From Anaerolineaceae bacterium (GTDB taxonomy: Bacteria > Chloroflexota > Anaerolineae > Anaerolineales > Anaerolineaceae): 64,000 nt of DNA. Below the pieces are notes generated by a model. It made no database searches. It saw only the letters and a program-made list of their open reading frames with translations, and was not told the origin of the DNA. The stretch covers positions 1-64,000 of the forward strand of contig JAJUGU010000007.1 of the NCBI GenBank assembly GCA_029265815.1, given 5' to 3'. Position numbers and translations under genes: made by a program. How positions within the stretch are numbered: position 1 is the first letter of the stretch; each line of letters starts with the position of its first letter. This document shows positions 52,811 to 60,345 of the stretch, piece after piece.

Positions 52811-53140
52811 ATGGCATTAGATACAGGATTGATCGCGTTGGGAATGGTCGAGACCCGAGGACTGGTCGGCGCAGTAGAAGCTGCCGATGCGATGGTCAAA
52901 GCGGCAAATGTTGTTTTGATCGGATCAGAGTATGTCGGTGGCGGTTATGTGACCGTTATGGTGCGCGGTGATGTGGGTGCGGTTAAAGCCGCAACCGATG
53001 CCGGCGCAGCTGCGGCAAAACGCGTGGGCGAACTGGTTTCTGTGCATGTGATTCCACGCCCGCACCAGGATGTTGAAATGATCCTGCCACAGAATACCAA
53101 GGGAAGCATCGGCGGCCACTCTGCTGAAATCAAGAAATAA
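52811..53140 (+). CDS. BMC-H hexameric shell protein
   Basis: 109 residues with one BMC domain: [57 protein letters not shown]. The C-terminal tail of about 20 residues ([13 protein letters not shown]) is a common extension. It is the only BMC-H in the window, so it should build the facets. GAAAGGAATG precedes the ATG. Confidence 0.95.
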   Translation: MALDTGLIALGMVETRGLVGAVEAADAMVKAANVVLIGSEYVGGGYVTVMVRGDVGAVKAATDAGAAAAKRVGELVSVHVIPRPHQDVEMILPQNTKGSIGGHSAEIKK

Positions 53141-53154
53141 CACGGACTGCCCTC

Positions 53155-54021
53155 GTGGATGCAGCAATTAATAAAACCGCGGGAGCTGACCCGGAAGGTT
53201 GGCTTTCACGTGCCGAACATCTCATCCATCTAAACCCTGACGGGATGGCCCCTGTGCTCGATACCATTCCTGAAGGCCCGTTGAGGGTTGGAGTGGATCT
53301 TGGCACGGCTTATACCGTGATTGTGGCTCTGGATTCCGATGGAAATCTGCTGGCCGGAGAATATCAATTTGCCCAGGTGGTTCGAGATGGTCTGGTGGTT
53401 GATTACTTCGGGGCTGTCGACCTTCTGCGTTCATTAAAAAACCGACTGGAAACACGTCTTGGCAGGAAAATCACCCATGCCGCTTCCGCTTACCCGCCAG
53501 GTGTGGCAAAGGCTGAGGTTAGAGCCACCGCCAATGTGGTTGAAGCTGCAGATATGTCCTGTCAATATTTAATTGACGAACCGACTGCAGCGAATCATGT
53601 GTTGCAGCAGAAAGAGGGTGCTATCGTTGATGTGGGTGGAGGTACAACGGGTATCTCGATCCTAAAAGAAGGCCGCGTTGTATACACTGCCGACGAACCG
53701 ACAGGCGGCACTCATTTTTCGCTGGTCATTGCCGGGGCAACGGGATTAAGCTTTGAAGATGCCGAAGTGTTGAAACGCACTCCATCTGAACAGGCCAGGC
53801 TATTTCCGATCGTGCGCCCCGTAATGGAAAAAGTGGGCACTATCGTTGAACGGCATATCCGCGGTTATGATGTTCCGACGATCACCCTGGTGGGAGGAAC
53901 AGCGCTCTTCCCAGGAATAGGTGCGGTAATAGAAGAAATAACCGGGACTCCCACGAGGGTTCCAGCACACCCGCTGTTTATCACACCGATCGGAATTGCA
54001 TTGCACGACCACGCAGAGTAA
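53155..54021 (+). CDS. EutJ-like actin/Hsp70-fold protein
   Basis: 288 residues with the three nucleotide-binding motifs: VGVDLGTAYTVIVALDSDGN near 45, AIVDVGGGTTGISIL near 160, TLVGGTALFPGIGAV near 245. EutJ proteins are thought to be chaperone-like helpers of microcompartment enzymes; the real role is unproven. GTG start 53155 lies 14 bases after the BMC-H stop. Confidence 0.88.
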   Translation: MDAAINKTAGADPEGWLSRAEHLIHLNPDGMAPVLDTIPEGPLRVGVDLGTAYTVIVALDSDGNLLAGEYQFAQVVRDGLVVDYFGAVDLLRSLKNRLETRLGRKITHAASAYPPGVAKAEVRATANVVEAADMSCQYLIDEPTAANHVLQQKEGAIVDVGGGTTGISILKEGRVVYTADEPTGGTHFSLVIAGATGLSFEDAEVLKRTPSEQARLFPIVRPVMEKVGTIVERHIRGYDVPTITLVGGTALFPGIGAVIEEITGTPTRVPAHPLFITPIGIALHDHAE

Positions 54022-54035
54022 GAAAAGGAGGCCGA

Positions 54036-54662
54036 ATGGCTGAAGAGTTTTCATTACGTTGTTATTGTTTTATTGACCGTATGCAGGCACAATATGCCGC
54101 CTTTGTTGGAACGATCACCCAGGGTGATCTACCTGTGGAAGGAATGGCTGCCCTTTATGTGGAAATGGCTCCAGGGAATGAAGTGTTTCGTGTAGTTGAT
54201 ATTGCAGTAAAAGCCACAGAATCAAGACCTGGTGCGCAGATCGTTGAACGAGAGTTTGGCATGTTTGAAGTTCATTCGCTCAACCAGGCCGCTGTTCTCG
54301 AGGCCGGGCAGGTTGTGCTCGACAGGCTGGGAATGAAAATGGAAGACCGCATCAAACCGGAAGTGGTTTCCACTCAGGTGATCACCCGCATTGATCCTTA
54401 CCAGACACAGCTGATCAACCGTTTCAGGCGTGGCAGTATGATCGTTCCTGGAGAGACCATGCTGGTTCTCGAATGTGCTCCAGCAGCATACATTAACTAT
54501 GCTGTCAATGAAGCAGAAAAAAAGGCGAACATCAAGTTAATTCATATTTCTTCAGTTGGAAGATTTGGCAGGATGTGGTTGTCGGGCAGTGAAGCAGAGA
54601 TCGTCACCGCCAAAAATGCTGCCGTGACGGCCTTAGAAAACCTCGAAGGAATACGCGGGTAA
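54036..54662 (+). CDS. BMC-T (tandem-domain) shell protein
   Basis: 208 residues made of two BMC-type units. The first runs to about 100 and contains EFGMFEVHSLNQAAVLEAGQ; the second starts near 115 with TQVITRIDPYQTQLINRF and ends with the helix TAKNAAVTALENL. BMC-T trimers occupy hexamer positions and often carry a gated pore for larger substrates or cofactors. AAAAGGAGG precedes the ATG. Confidence 0.88.
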   Translation: MAEEFSLRCYCFIDRMQAQYAAFVGTITQGDLPVEGMAALYVEMAPGNEVFRVVDIAVKATESRPGAQIVEREFGMFEVHSLNQAAVLEAGQVVLDRLGMKMEDRIKPEVVSTQVITRIDPYQTQLINRFRRGSMIVPGETMLVLECAPAAYINYAVNEAEKKANIKLIHISSVGRFGRMWLSGSEAEIVTAKNAAVTALENLEGIRG

Positions 54663-54698
54663 CAGAAATGCACTTTCCGCTCATGAATGGAGAGGTTT

Positions 54699-55061
54699 AT
54701 GGCGAAACAATTTTTTACAGAACGTGACATTGAAGACATGGTCAAACGCGGCCAGATGACTCTTGAAATGACCAATGATGTTGTGCTGACGGAACTGGCT
54801 TATGAAAAAGCAGAACGATTGGGCCTCAAGCTCTTACAGCCGCATCAATTACCACCAGCTGCCCCAGTACGCCCGTATCTTTCGCAGGCAAAAGCAAGCG
54901 CGACTGAATCCTGTTCAAGTTGTGACCACAATTACACAAGCGATACAGACCTGCGTCAGCGCATTCGCGATTCAGTAAAAGCAAGACTGGGAAATCAGAT
55001 CGATGACGCGCTACTCGAGACAATCATCACCTGGGTGCTGAATAACGTGGGAGTTAAATAG
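54699..55061 (+). CDS. microcompartment-associated protein of unknown function
   Basis: 120 residues. The N-terminal domain has FFTERDIEDMVKRGQMTLEM, then NDVVLTELAYEKAERLGLKLL, a pattern recurring in proteins encoded in BMC loci. A Ser/Cys-rich middle has CSSCDH. The C-terminal helix region (DLRQRIRDSVKARLGNQIDD) resembles cargo-targeting helices. ATG 54699 follows GGAGAGG. It may bridge cargo and shell; I do not recognise a proven function. Confidence 0.65.
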   Translation: MAKQFFTERDIEDMVKRGQMTLEMTNDVVLTELAYEKAERLGLKLLQPHQLPPAAPVRPYLSQAKASATESCSSCDHNYTSDTDLRQRIRDSVKARLGNQIDDALLETIITWVLNNVGVK

Positions 55062-55064
55062 ATT

Positions 55065-55385
55065 ATGCTGCTTGGGCGGGTTAAGGGCACTGCTGTGGCC
55101 ACAGTAAAATATTCGGGAACGGAAGGATTGAAATTGCTTGTGGTCCAACCGCTTAACCGTAAACTGGAACCAGTTGGGGGGGTACAGGTAGCGGTGGATG
55201 TGGTGCAGGCAGGACCGGGAGATCTGTGTGTCATGGTGCGATCGCGTGAAGCTGCACTTGCCATGCCCGAGATCAAATTTGTGCCGGTTGACTTAGCCCT
55301 CGTGGGCATTGTGGATGAACTTAAAGTTAAACCAGATGGTGAATTTGACCTGGTTATGAAAACAGGGATCAATCATTATTCGTAG
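55065..55385 (+). CDS. BMC-P vertex protein, copy 2
   Basis: 106 residues: MLLGRVKGTAVATVKY, LLVVQPLNRKLEP, VAVDVVQAGPGDLCVMV. Longer C-terminus than copy 1 (ends KTGINHYS). It begins 3 bases after the upstream stop, so it is coupled. Confidence 0.92.
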   Translation: MLLGRVKGTAVATVKYSGTEGLKLLVVQPLNRKLEPVGGVQVAVDVVQAGPGDLCVMVRSREAALAMPEIKFVPVDLALVGIVDELKVKPDGEFDLVMKTGINHYS

Positions 55386-55393
55386 GACGGCTT

Positions 55394-55663
55394 ATGATCA
55401 TTGGTAAAGTCACTGGCACAGTGGTCACTACTATCAGTCACTCGCATTATAAAAATCGCCGGCTGCTGGTGGTGCAACCGCTTGTCACCGAGGGTGACCC
55501 CATCGAAGAGGATTTTATTGCATTAGATAACACACATGCGGGTATTGGCGACACTGTGCTGGTAAATCGAGAAGGCGGCGGAGCCCGGCAGGTGATGAAC
55601 AACCCAGATGCCTGCGTCATATCTGTCATCGTGGGGATTATTGATTCGGTCACCTTGGGATGA
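55394..55663 (+). CDS. BMC-P vertex protein, copy 3
   Basis: 89 residues: MIIGKVTGTVVTTISHSH, LLVVQPLVTEGDP, FIALDNTHAGIGDTVLVNREGGGARQV. It is the last gene of the operon and the shortest of the three pentamer paralogues; the three differ clearly from each other. Confidence 0.92.
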   Translation: MIIGKVTGTVVTTISHSHYKNRRLLVVQPLVTEGDPIEEDFIALDNTHAGIGDTVLVNREGGGARQVMNNPDACVISVIVGIIDSVTLG

Positions 55664-55714
55664 TCATTTTGTCATAAAAATAGATCTTTATTCTTGTGTT
55701 ATTTCTAAAACTAT

Positions 55715-55746
55715 AAACCAGTTCTCACTGTGGGGCTGGTTTTTTT
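55715..55746 (+). terminator. terminator of the microcompartment operon
   Basis: AAACCAG / CTGGTTT with a partly paired middle and a run of seven T. Confidence 0.75.
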
Positions 55747-55802
55747 CATTCATGTATATTCTCTAATTTATCAAAAAGGCTTTTACGGAGGAGTGGTTTT
55801 GG

Positions 55803-55854
55803 TGTAACATTGGTACATAAATTGTAACTAAATTGCCGTGAATCGCGTTACAAT
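55803..55854 (+). promoter_or_regulatory. TGTAAC repeats before the response-regulator gene
   Basis: TGTAAC is found at 55803-55808 and again 20 bases on at 55823-55828; its complement GTTACA lies at 55847-55852. ATTGTAAC and GTTACAAT form a perfect 8-base inverted repeat. Two-turn spacing suits binding of an OmpR-type dimer, perhaps the regulator encoded downstream. Confidence 0.5.
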
Positions 55855-55941
55855 TAATTCATGTAGTCAAATTCACTTTCGTCTATCGTCATTGATATTA
55901 TGTGAGTTCCGGTCATTCAGGTATAGGAACGAAGAGCATTT

Positions 55942-56709
55942 ATGGAAAATGCGAATATTCTGGTAGTAGAAGACGATGACAATGTGGCTCTAACAATTGA
56001 GCGATGCCTCAGGCGTGAGAACTACAAGGTAACGCTTGCCAGTTCCGGTGTTCAGGGGTTACAGCTCGCCCGGCGCCGAATTCCAGACCTGGTGTTGCTC
56101 GATGTCGTTATGCCAGGTATGGATGGATTCACCGTATGCAAAGAAATGCGTTCAGACCCTGTTCTCTCAGAAGTGCCAATCATCTTTCTCACCGCGCGGT
56201 CCAAGGAGGATGACCGAATTGCAGGGTTCCTGGCCGGTGGAGATGACTATCTGGGCAAGCCATTTAATCTTGATGAATTAATGCTCCGTATTCGAGCAGT
56301 CTTACGCCGCACAAAAATTACTGCAAATAACATCCCCATTCAGGCCGTGGAAACACAATTATCATCAAAGCCAGTGATCAATATGACCACTCCGGCGGTT
56401 AAGGAAGTAAAGATTAAGGGTTACACGCTGAATGTTCGTACTTTCGAATTAATAACCCCCAAAGGTTTGAAAATACTCTTAACCCCGGTCCAGTATGACC
56501 TTTTATTTCATTTTATGACTCACCCTGGAGAAATCTTCTCTCCATCAAGATTACTTGACGAAATCTGGGATTATCCTTCTGATGCGGGTTCGCCGGATCT
56601 TGTCAGGGTGCATATTAAAAACCTGCGCATGAGGATCGAAGAAGATCCCTCTTCTCCTACCTTTATTGAGACGATCCCTGGTTACGGGTACACTGTCCGT
56701 CCAGAATAA
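55942..56709 (+). CDS. OmpR-type response regulator
   Basis: 255 residues. Receiver domain at 4-120 with the acidic pair EDDD, phosphoacceptor Asp54 in LVLLDVVMPGMDG, and the Lys of LGKPF. A 40-residue linker leads to a winged helix with LLTPVQYDLLFHFMTHPGEIFS and a VRVHIKNLRMRIEEDP helix. Its stop codon overlaps the reading frame of the kinase gene, so they form a pair. Confidence 0.93.
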   Translation: MENANILVVEDDDNVALTIERCLRRENYKVTLASSGVQGLQLARRRIPDLVLLDVVMPGMDGFTVCKEMRSDPVLSEVPIIFLTARSKEDDRIAGFLAGGDDYLGKPFNLDELMLRIRAVLRRTKITANNIPIQAVETQLSSKPVINMTTPAVKEVKIKGYTLNVRTFELITPKGLKILLTPVQYDLLFHFMTHPGEIFSPSRLLDEIWDYPSDAGSPDLVRVHIKNLRMRIEEDPSSPTFIETIPGYGYTVRPE

Positions 56710-56720
56710 TGGAGTTTTCG

Positions 56721-58391
56721 ATGGCATTAAGGCAAACATCGCATATCGACTCACTTCAACAGGCGATCCGCTTTATTGATCAGGCGCAAAAACAGGCGGA
56801 ATTAGAATCCGCTCCCGATAATCCTTTCATGAGAGCAATACGTGATTATTTTGAGGCTGAGGGATGCGTTTTACTTTTTTACGAAAATGCGAACAAAAGT
56901 CTGGTTACTAAAAAAGAAATAGGGCATGGTCCTGAATGGCGTGTGACAAGCGGCCTTGAGTTCAATAAGGGTCTGCTATTCAGTGCTTACGAAGCCAATC
57001 AAATCCAGGAATATACGGGGCCTTCCGCTGGAAAGGATTATTTTCCAAGAATTGATGGGGTTAAAGATGTTATACCCCAGTTTATCGTGTGTGGTCCAGT
57101 TCAAAACCATGTACGAAAATTTGGAATGGTTGCGCTGGTCAATCCCCATAATTATTTTATTAATACCAAAGATAAGATCATTTTTCAGCTGTTCCTTTCA
57201 AGCTTAGCCAGCCAGTATTACTCTTCAATGATCATTAAAGAAATGCGTGCCGTTGACGAGGATTTACACGTCAGCCGGCTTCAATTGCTGAATTCCAGGA
57301 ATGCTTTGCGCAGTCTGTTCGATAGTATCCCTGATTCATTGTATATGGTGGATGGAAATTACCGTCTGAAAGCGGTAAACCTGAGCCGCGCAAAACGAGT
57401 GAAAAAAATGCCGCGGGATCTAGTCGGAAAGGTATGCTATGAGGTATTCTTTGGATTATCCAGCCCATGTGTTAATTGTCTGATTAAACCGGTATTTGAG
57501 ACAGGAACCCCCGGTCAACTTTTTGGTCATTCCTGGCCTAATGAGAACAATCAACGCGAGTGGGATATCAAGTGTTATCCGGTAATGGATGCTGAAGGCA
57601 AAGTTGAAAATGTGATTCTGCTGGAACAGGATGTCACCGATAAGCGGAAGATGGAAGAAGATCTAATCCAGAACACAAAACTGGTGGCTATTGGGCAACT
57701 GGCAGCCGGTGTGGCTCACGAAATCAACAACCCACTGACTTCGATCCTTGCCAACAGCCAGATGCTGCTCCTTGATATCGATCCGAAGAATACTGAACTC
57801 GTGGAATCTGTAACACTGATTGAAATGGCAGCCCGGCGAGCCACGAAGGTTGTGGAAAACCTGCAGAGTATGGTAAGAAAAGAAAAATTTGAATTTCAGC
57901 CCATTGATCTCAATGAGTCTTTACAAAATGCGTTGATGCTGGTTTCACACGAATTCATGTCTCGCCAGATTTCCATCCGCTTTACACCAGGAACAGGTAT
58001 GCCACCGATTGTGGCCAGCGGCGACCATCTGCAGGGTGTGTGGATTAACTTATTAATGAATGCAATCGAAGCCATTAACAGCAATAATGGAGAAATCAAG
58101 ATCGCAACCCTTTTTGACGAAGATAAGTATTATGTGGAAATTAAAGACAACGGGGCAGGCATCTCAGAAGAAAATTTAGGAAGAATCTTCGAGCCCTTCT
58201 TTTCGACCAAACGCTCAGGCCGGGGCACCGGATTAGGCCTTTCTATGGCTAAGCGTATCATCCAGGCGCATGATGGCCAAATCCTTGTGGAGAGTGCTCC
58301 CGGTCAGGGTTCACGCTTTACCATCATTCTTCCTTCACGCACGGCAGAACAGCTGTTTGAAATCTCCAAAGGTGATCTGGGTTTGATCTAA
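56721..58391 (+). CDS. sensor histidine kinase
   Basis: 556 residues. Residues about 15-185 look like a GAF-type sensor, 200-305 a PAS domain (LRSLFDSIPDSLYMVDGNYR, with two Cys pairs CYEVFFGLSSPCVNC that could bind a metal or sense redox), then HisKA with GVAHEINNPLTSIL (His333) and a C-terminal HATPase with the N box, DNGAGISEENLGRIFEPFFSTK and RGTGLGLSMAKRI. No membrane segment, so it senses a cytosolic signal. ATG 56721 follows GGAG at 6 bases. Confidence 0.92.
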   Translation: MALRQTSHIDSLQQAIRFIDQAQKQAELESAPDNPFMRAIRDYFEAEGCVLLFYENANKSLVTKKEIGHGPEWRVTSGLEFNKGLLFSAYEANQIQEYTGPSAGKDYFPRIDGVKDVIPQFIVCGPVQNHVRKFGMVALVNPHNYFINTKDKIIFQLFLSSLASQYYSSMIIKEMRAVDEDLHVSRLQLLNSRNALRSLFDSIPDSLYMVDGNYRLKAVNLSRAKRVKKMPRDLVGKVCYEVFFGLSSPCVNCLIKPVFETGTPGQLFGHSWPNENNQREWDIKCYPVMDAEGKVENVILLEQDVTDKRKMEEDLIQNTKLVAIGQLAAGVAHEINNPLTSILANSQMLLLDIDPKNTELVESVTLIEMAARRATKVVENLQSMVRKEKFEFQPIDLNESLQNALMLVSHEFMSRQISIRFTPGTGMPPIVASGDHLQGVWINLLMNAIEAINSNNGEIKIATLFDEDKYYVEIKDNGAGISEENLGRIFEPFFSTKRSGRGTGLGLSMAKRIIQAHDGQILVESAPGQGSRFTIILPSRTAEQLFEISKGDLGLI

Positions 58392-58410
58392 GAAATCTGT
58401 TGAAAAAAAA

Positions 58411-58438
58411 GCAAGGCTGTCGCTAGACAGCCTTGCTT
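58411..58438 (+). terminator. terminator of the two-component operon
   Basis: GCAAGGCTGTC / GACAGCCTTGC with a GCTA loop. It is A-rich before and only TT after; it works best for the converging minus-strand genes (T run TTTTTTTT on that side). Confidence 0.75.
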
Positions 58439-58460
58439 AAGATCTGCAATGAGGTTTCGA

Positions 58461-58856
58461 TCACTCATTAAGCCTTGGTTTTTCAATGGTAACGCAGAAT
58501 CCAAGCAGGATGACCCCCGCAGCTACCGGGATGTACCAGTATTCTGACAAAGCTTTGATCGTGGCGGGATCTTTGATCAATTCAATCCCGACGACCATGA
58601 AATTATTGTATGCAATCATTCCAATCAGCATTAATGCAATGGACGCCGCAACCAGGAACCAACTTGTTACTTTGTATGGCGAACTGCCTGGTTTAGGAGA
58701 GGGAAGGGCAGTACCTTTTGATCTGCCGTTAACTTTCCTGCGCTTCAACGCAAACTCGCGTTCATAGCGTTTCTTTCGCCCTCGCAAAAGAGCGATACGC
58801 AGGTAAAAAATGACAATTGCCACAATTACTACGATAATCCCAGTTGTGAATTTCAT
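58461..58856 (-). CDS. small membrane protein, unknown
   Basis: 131 residues with three membrane segments: one at residues 5-23, one near 68-88 and one near 104-122, separated by a basic cytosolic stretch (RGRKKRYEREFALKRRK). ATG 58856 overlaps the TGA of the upstream gene (ATGA). I do not recognise the family. Confidence 0.55.
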   Translation of the reverse strand: MKFTTGIIVVIVAIVIFYLRIALLRGRKKRYEREFALKRRKVNGRSKGTALPSPKPGSSPYKVTSWFLVAASIALMLIGMIAYNNFMVVGIELIKDPATIKALSEYWYIPVAAGVILLGFCVTIEKPRLNE

Positions 58857-59362
58857 TTTTTCCACCATTTTTTGGTTTTGTTATTTATTTTTGATTTAAC
58901 AATGCGCTTGAAATCCTGTTTGGTTGGATTCAGTCCTACACCACGAGGACGGAACATACCACTTGGGGTGAGATATCCGAAGTTTGTTTTATGTGGCTGA
59001 TCTACATCGTCATCTCGGAATAATACATACCCTTCTGTGGTTGGTAATCTGACCCAAAAAAACCGACGTTCAGGTCTGGCCACAAAACCGAGAAAATATG
59101 CATCTTTGTCTTCTCTTGGTGTGGGAAGGGTGATGATCACGAGTTTCGTTTTATTGTCAATGACCTCTATCTCGTAAGTCATCCCAGCTGGAGAGACTCT
59201 TTTTTCTTCTGGCATTCGGTCACCCACATGGTTCCACCAGAATTGTAAAAACTTCAAGCCATCTTTTTCTAAATACTTCATGAATTGACTGGTCTGGCTA
59301 TGAAACATGATCGGCATGGCTTCCATGGCAAAATTATATTGAAGACTGCGTTTAATATCCAT
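58853..59362 (-). CDS. unknown soluble protein
   Basis: 169 residues with QFWWNHVGDRMPEEKRVSP, then an alternating beta pattern (MTYEIEVIDNKTKLVIITLP) and a C-terminus rich in Lys (KINNKTKKWWKK). No signal peptide. It is translationally coupled to the small membrane protein and follows the NmrA-like gene closely. Function unknown. Confidence 0.55.
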   Translation of the reverse strand: MDIKRSLQYNFAMEAMPIMFHSQTSQFMKYLEKDGLKFLQFWWNHVGDRMPEEKRVSPAGMTYEIEVIDNKTKLVIITLPTPREDKDAYFLGFVARPERRFFWVRLPTTEGYVLFRDDDVDQPHKTNFGYLTPSGMFRPRGVGLNPTKQDFKRIVKSKINNKTKKWWKK

Positions 59363-59368
59363 ATGTTT

Positions 59369-60232
59369 CTATTCTTCTCCAAAGTTTAGAATACGAGCCA
59401 GGAATTGCTTAAAAGTTGTGGGTTTACGGTTAAGTATATGTTCAAGGACCCAGGGATTACCCACAAGCCCATATTGATCATAATATTCAAACATATTAAT
59501 TAAAACTTCAATCTGTCGTGCATCCATCCCGCTTTGCTGTGCGTTGTGTTTCCATTCGGCGTGCGATAATTCTATGGCTTCAACAGAACGTCCAAGCACT
59601 GTGCTCAATTCAGCTGCAACTTCAGATTGCGAAAGTGCTTCTGGCCCGGCGAGTTCTAATATGGCATTGGCGAAGTCTCTACTGGATATGATGCGTGCAG
59701 CAGCCTCTCCAACATCATTAAGATCCACAATGCTTAACCGGCTGGAAACGCTGTAAGGAACGATGTATTTTCCTTCTTCTGTGATTTTTTTCCAACCCGC
59801 GAGTACATTTTGCATATAAGCGCATGGCTGCAGAATGGTGAAGTTGATTCCACAGGTGAACAAAGTTTCTTCCATGCGCATTTTTTGCCAGTGGTGTGGC
59901 ATTGCTTCAACCTGGGGGTGTAATACTGAGTGGTAAATAAAGCGCTGAATGTTGAATTGTCTAGCAATCTTAATCAGAGTTTTACCAATTTCCAATTCAT
60001 CAGGTGCAATGTTTGGACAAATATAGTAGATCTGATCCACATTTATTAAATTGGACTCGTATGTAGAGGGATCACGTAAATCTCCGAGTACGATCTCGAA
60101 GTCGCCGATCGATCGAATCGAATCAGCCTGTTTTGAAGACCGAACCAAAACCTTTGCTCTCATCCCGCTGGCTGAAAGTGCACGAAGGATTGAGCGGCCT
60201 GTCTTTCCTGCAGCTCCGGTTAAAAATATCAT
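59369..60232 (-). CDS. NmrA-like NAD(P)-binding protein
   Basis: 287 residues. FLTGAAGKTGRSILRAL is the Rossmann GxxGxxG loop; later GDLRDPSTYESNL, RFIYHSVLHPQ and YMQNVL are typical of the NmrA/atypical SDR group. Members reduce quinones or sense NADP+ redox state. ATG 60232 has AAAGGA at 8 bases; an upstream ATG at 60259 is not preferred. Confidence 0.85.
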   Translation of the reverse strand: MIFLTGAAGKTGRSILRALSASGMRAKVLVRSSKQADSIRSIGDFEIVLGDLRDPSTYESNLINVDQIYYICPNIAPDELEIGKTLIKIARQFNIQRFIYHSVLHPQVEAMPHHWQKMRMEETLFTCGINFTILQPCAYMQNVLAGWKKITEEGKYIVPYSVSSRLSIVDLNDVGEAAARIISSRDFANAILELAGPEALSQSEVAAELSTVLGRSVEAIELSHAEWKHNAQQSGMDARQIEVLINMFEYYDQYGLVGNPWVLEHILNRKPTTFKQFLARILNFGEE

Positions 60233-60286
60233 CAAAGATTCCTTTTTTGGTTTGTGCAATAATTATAACCGAACATGAAAAGGAAT

Positions 60287-60314
60287 GCCCCCCAACGAAA
60301 AAACATTGGGGGGC
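60287..60314 (-). terminator. hairpin after the nucleobase permease gene
   Basis: GCCCCCCAA / TTGGGGGGC with a 10-base loop that includes a run of A (T on the minus strand). It is followed by ATTCCTTTTC on the minus strand, a modest tail. Confidence 0.65.
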
Positions 60315-60345
60315 TGTATATCTTTTTTGACCTGACTGCAGAAAA

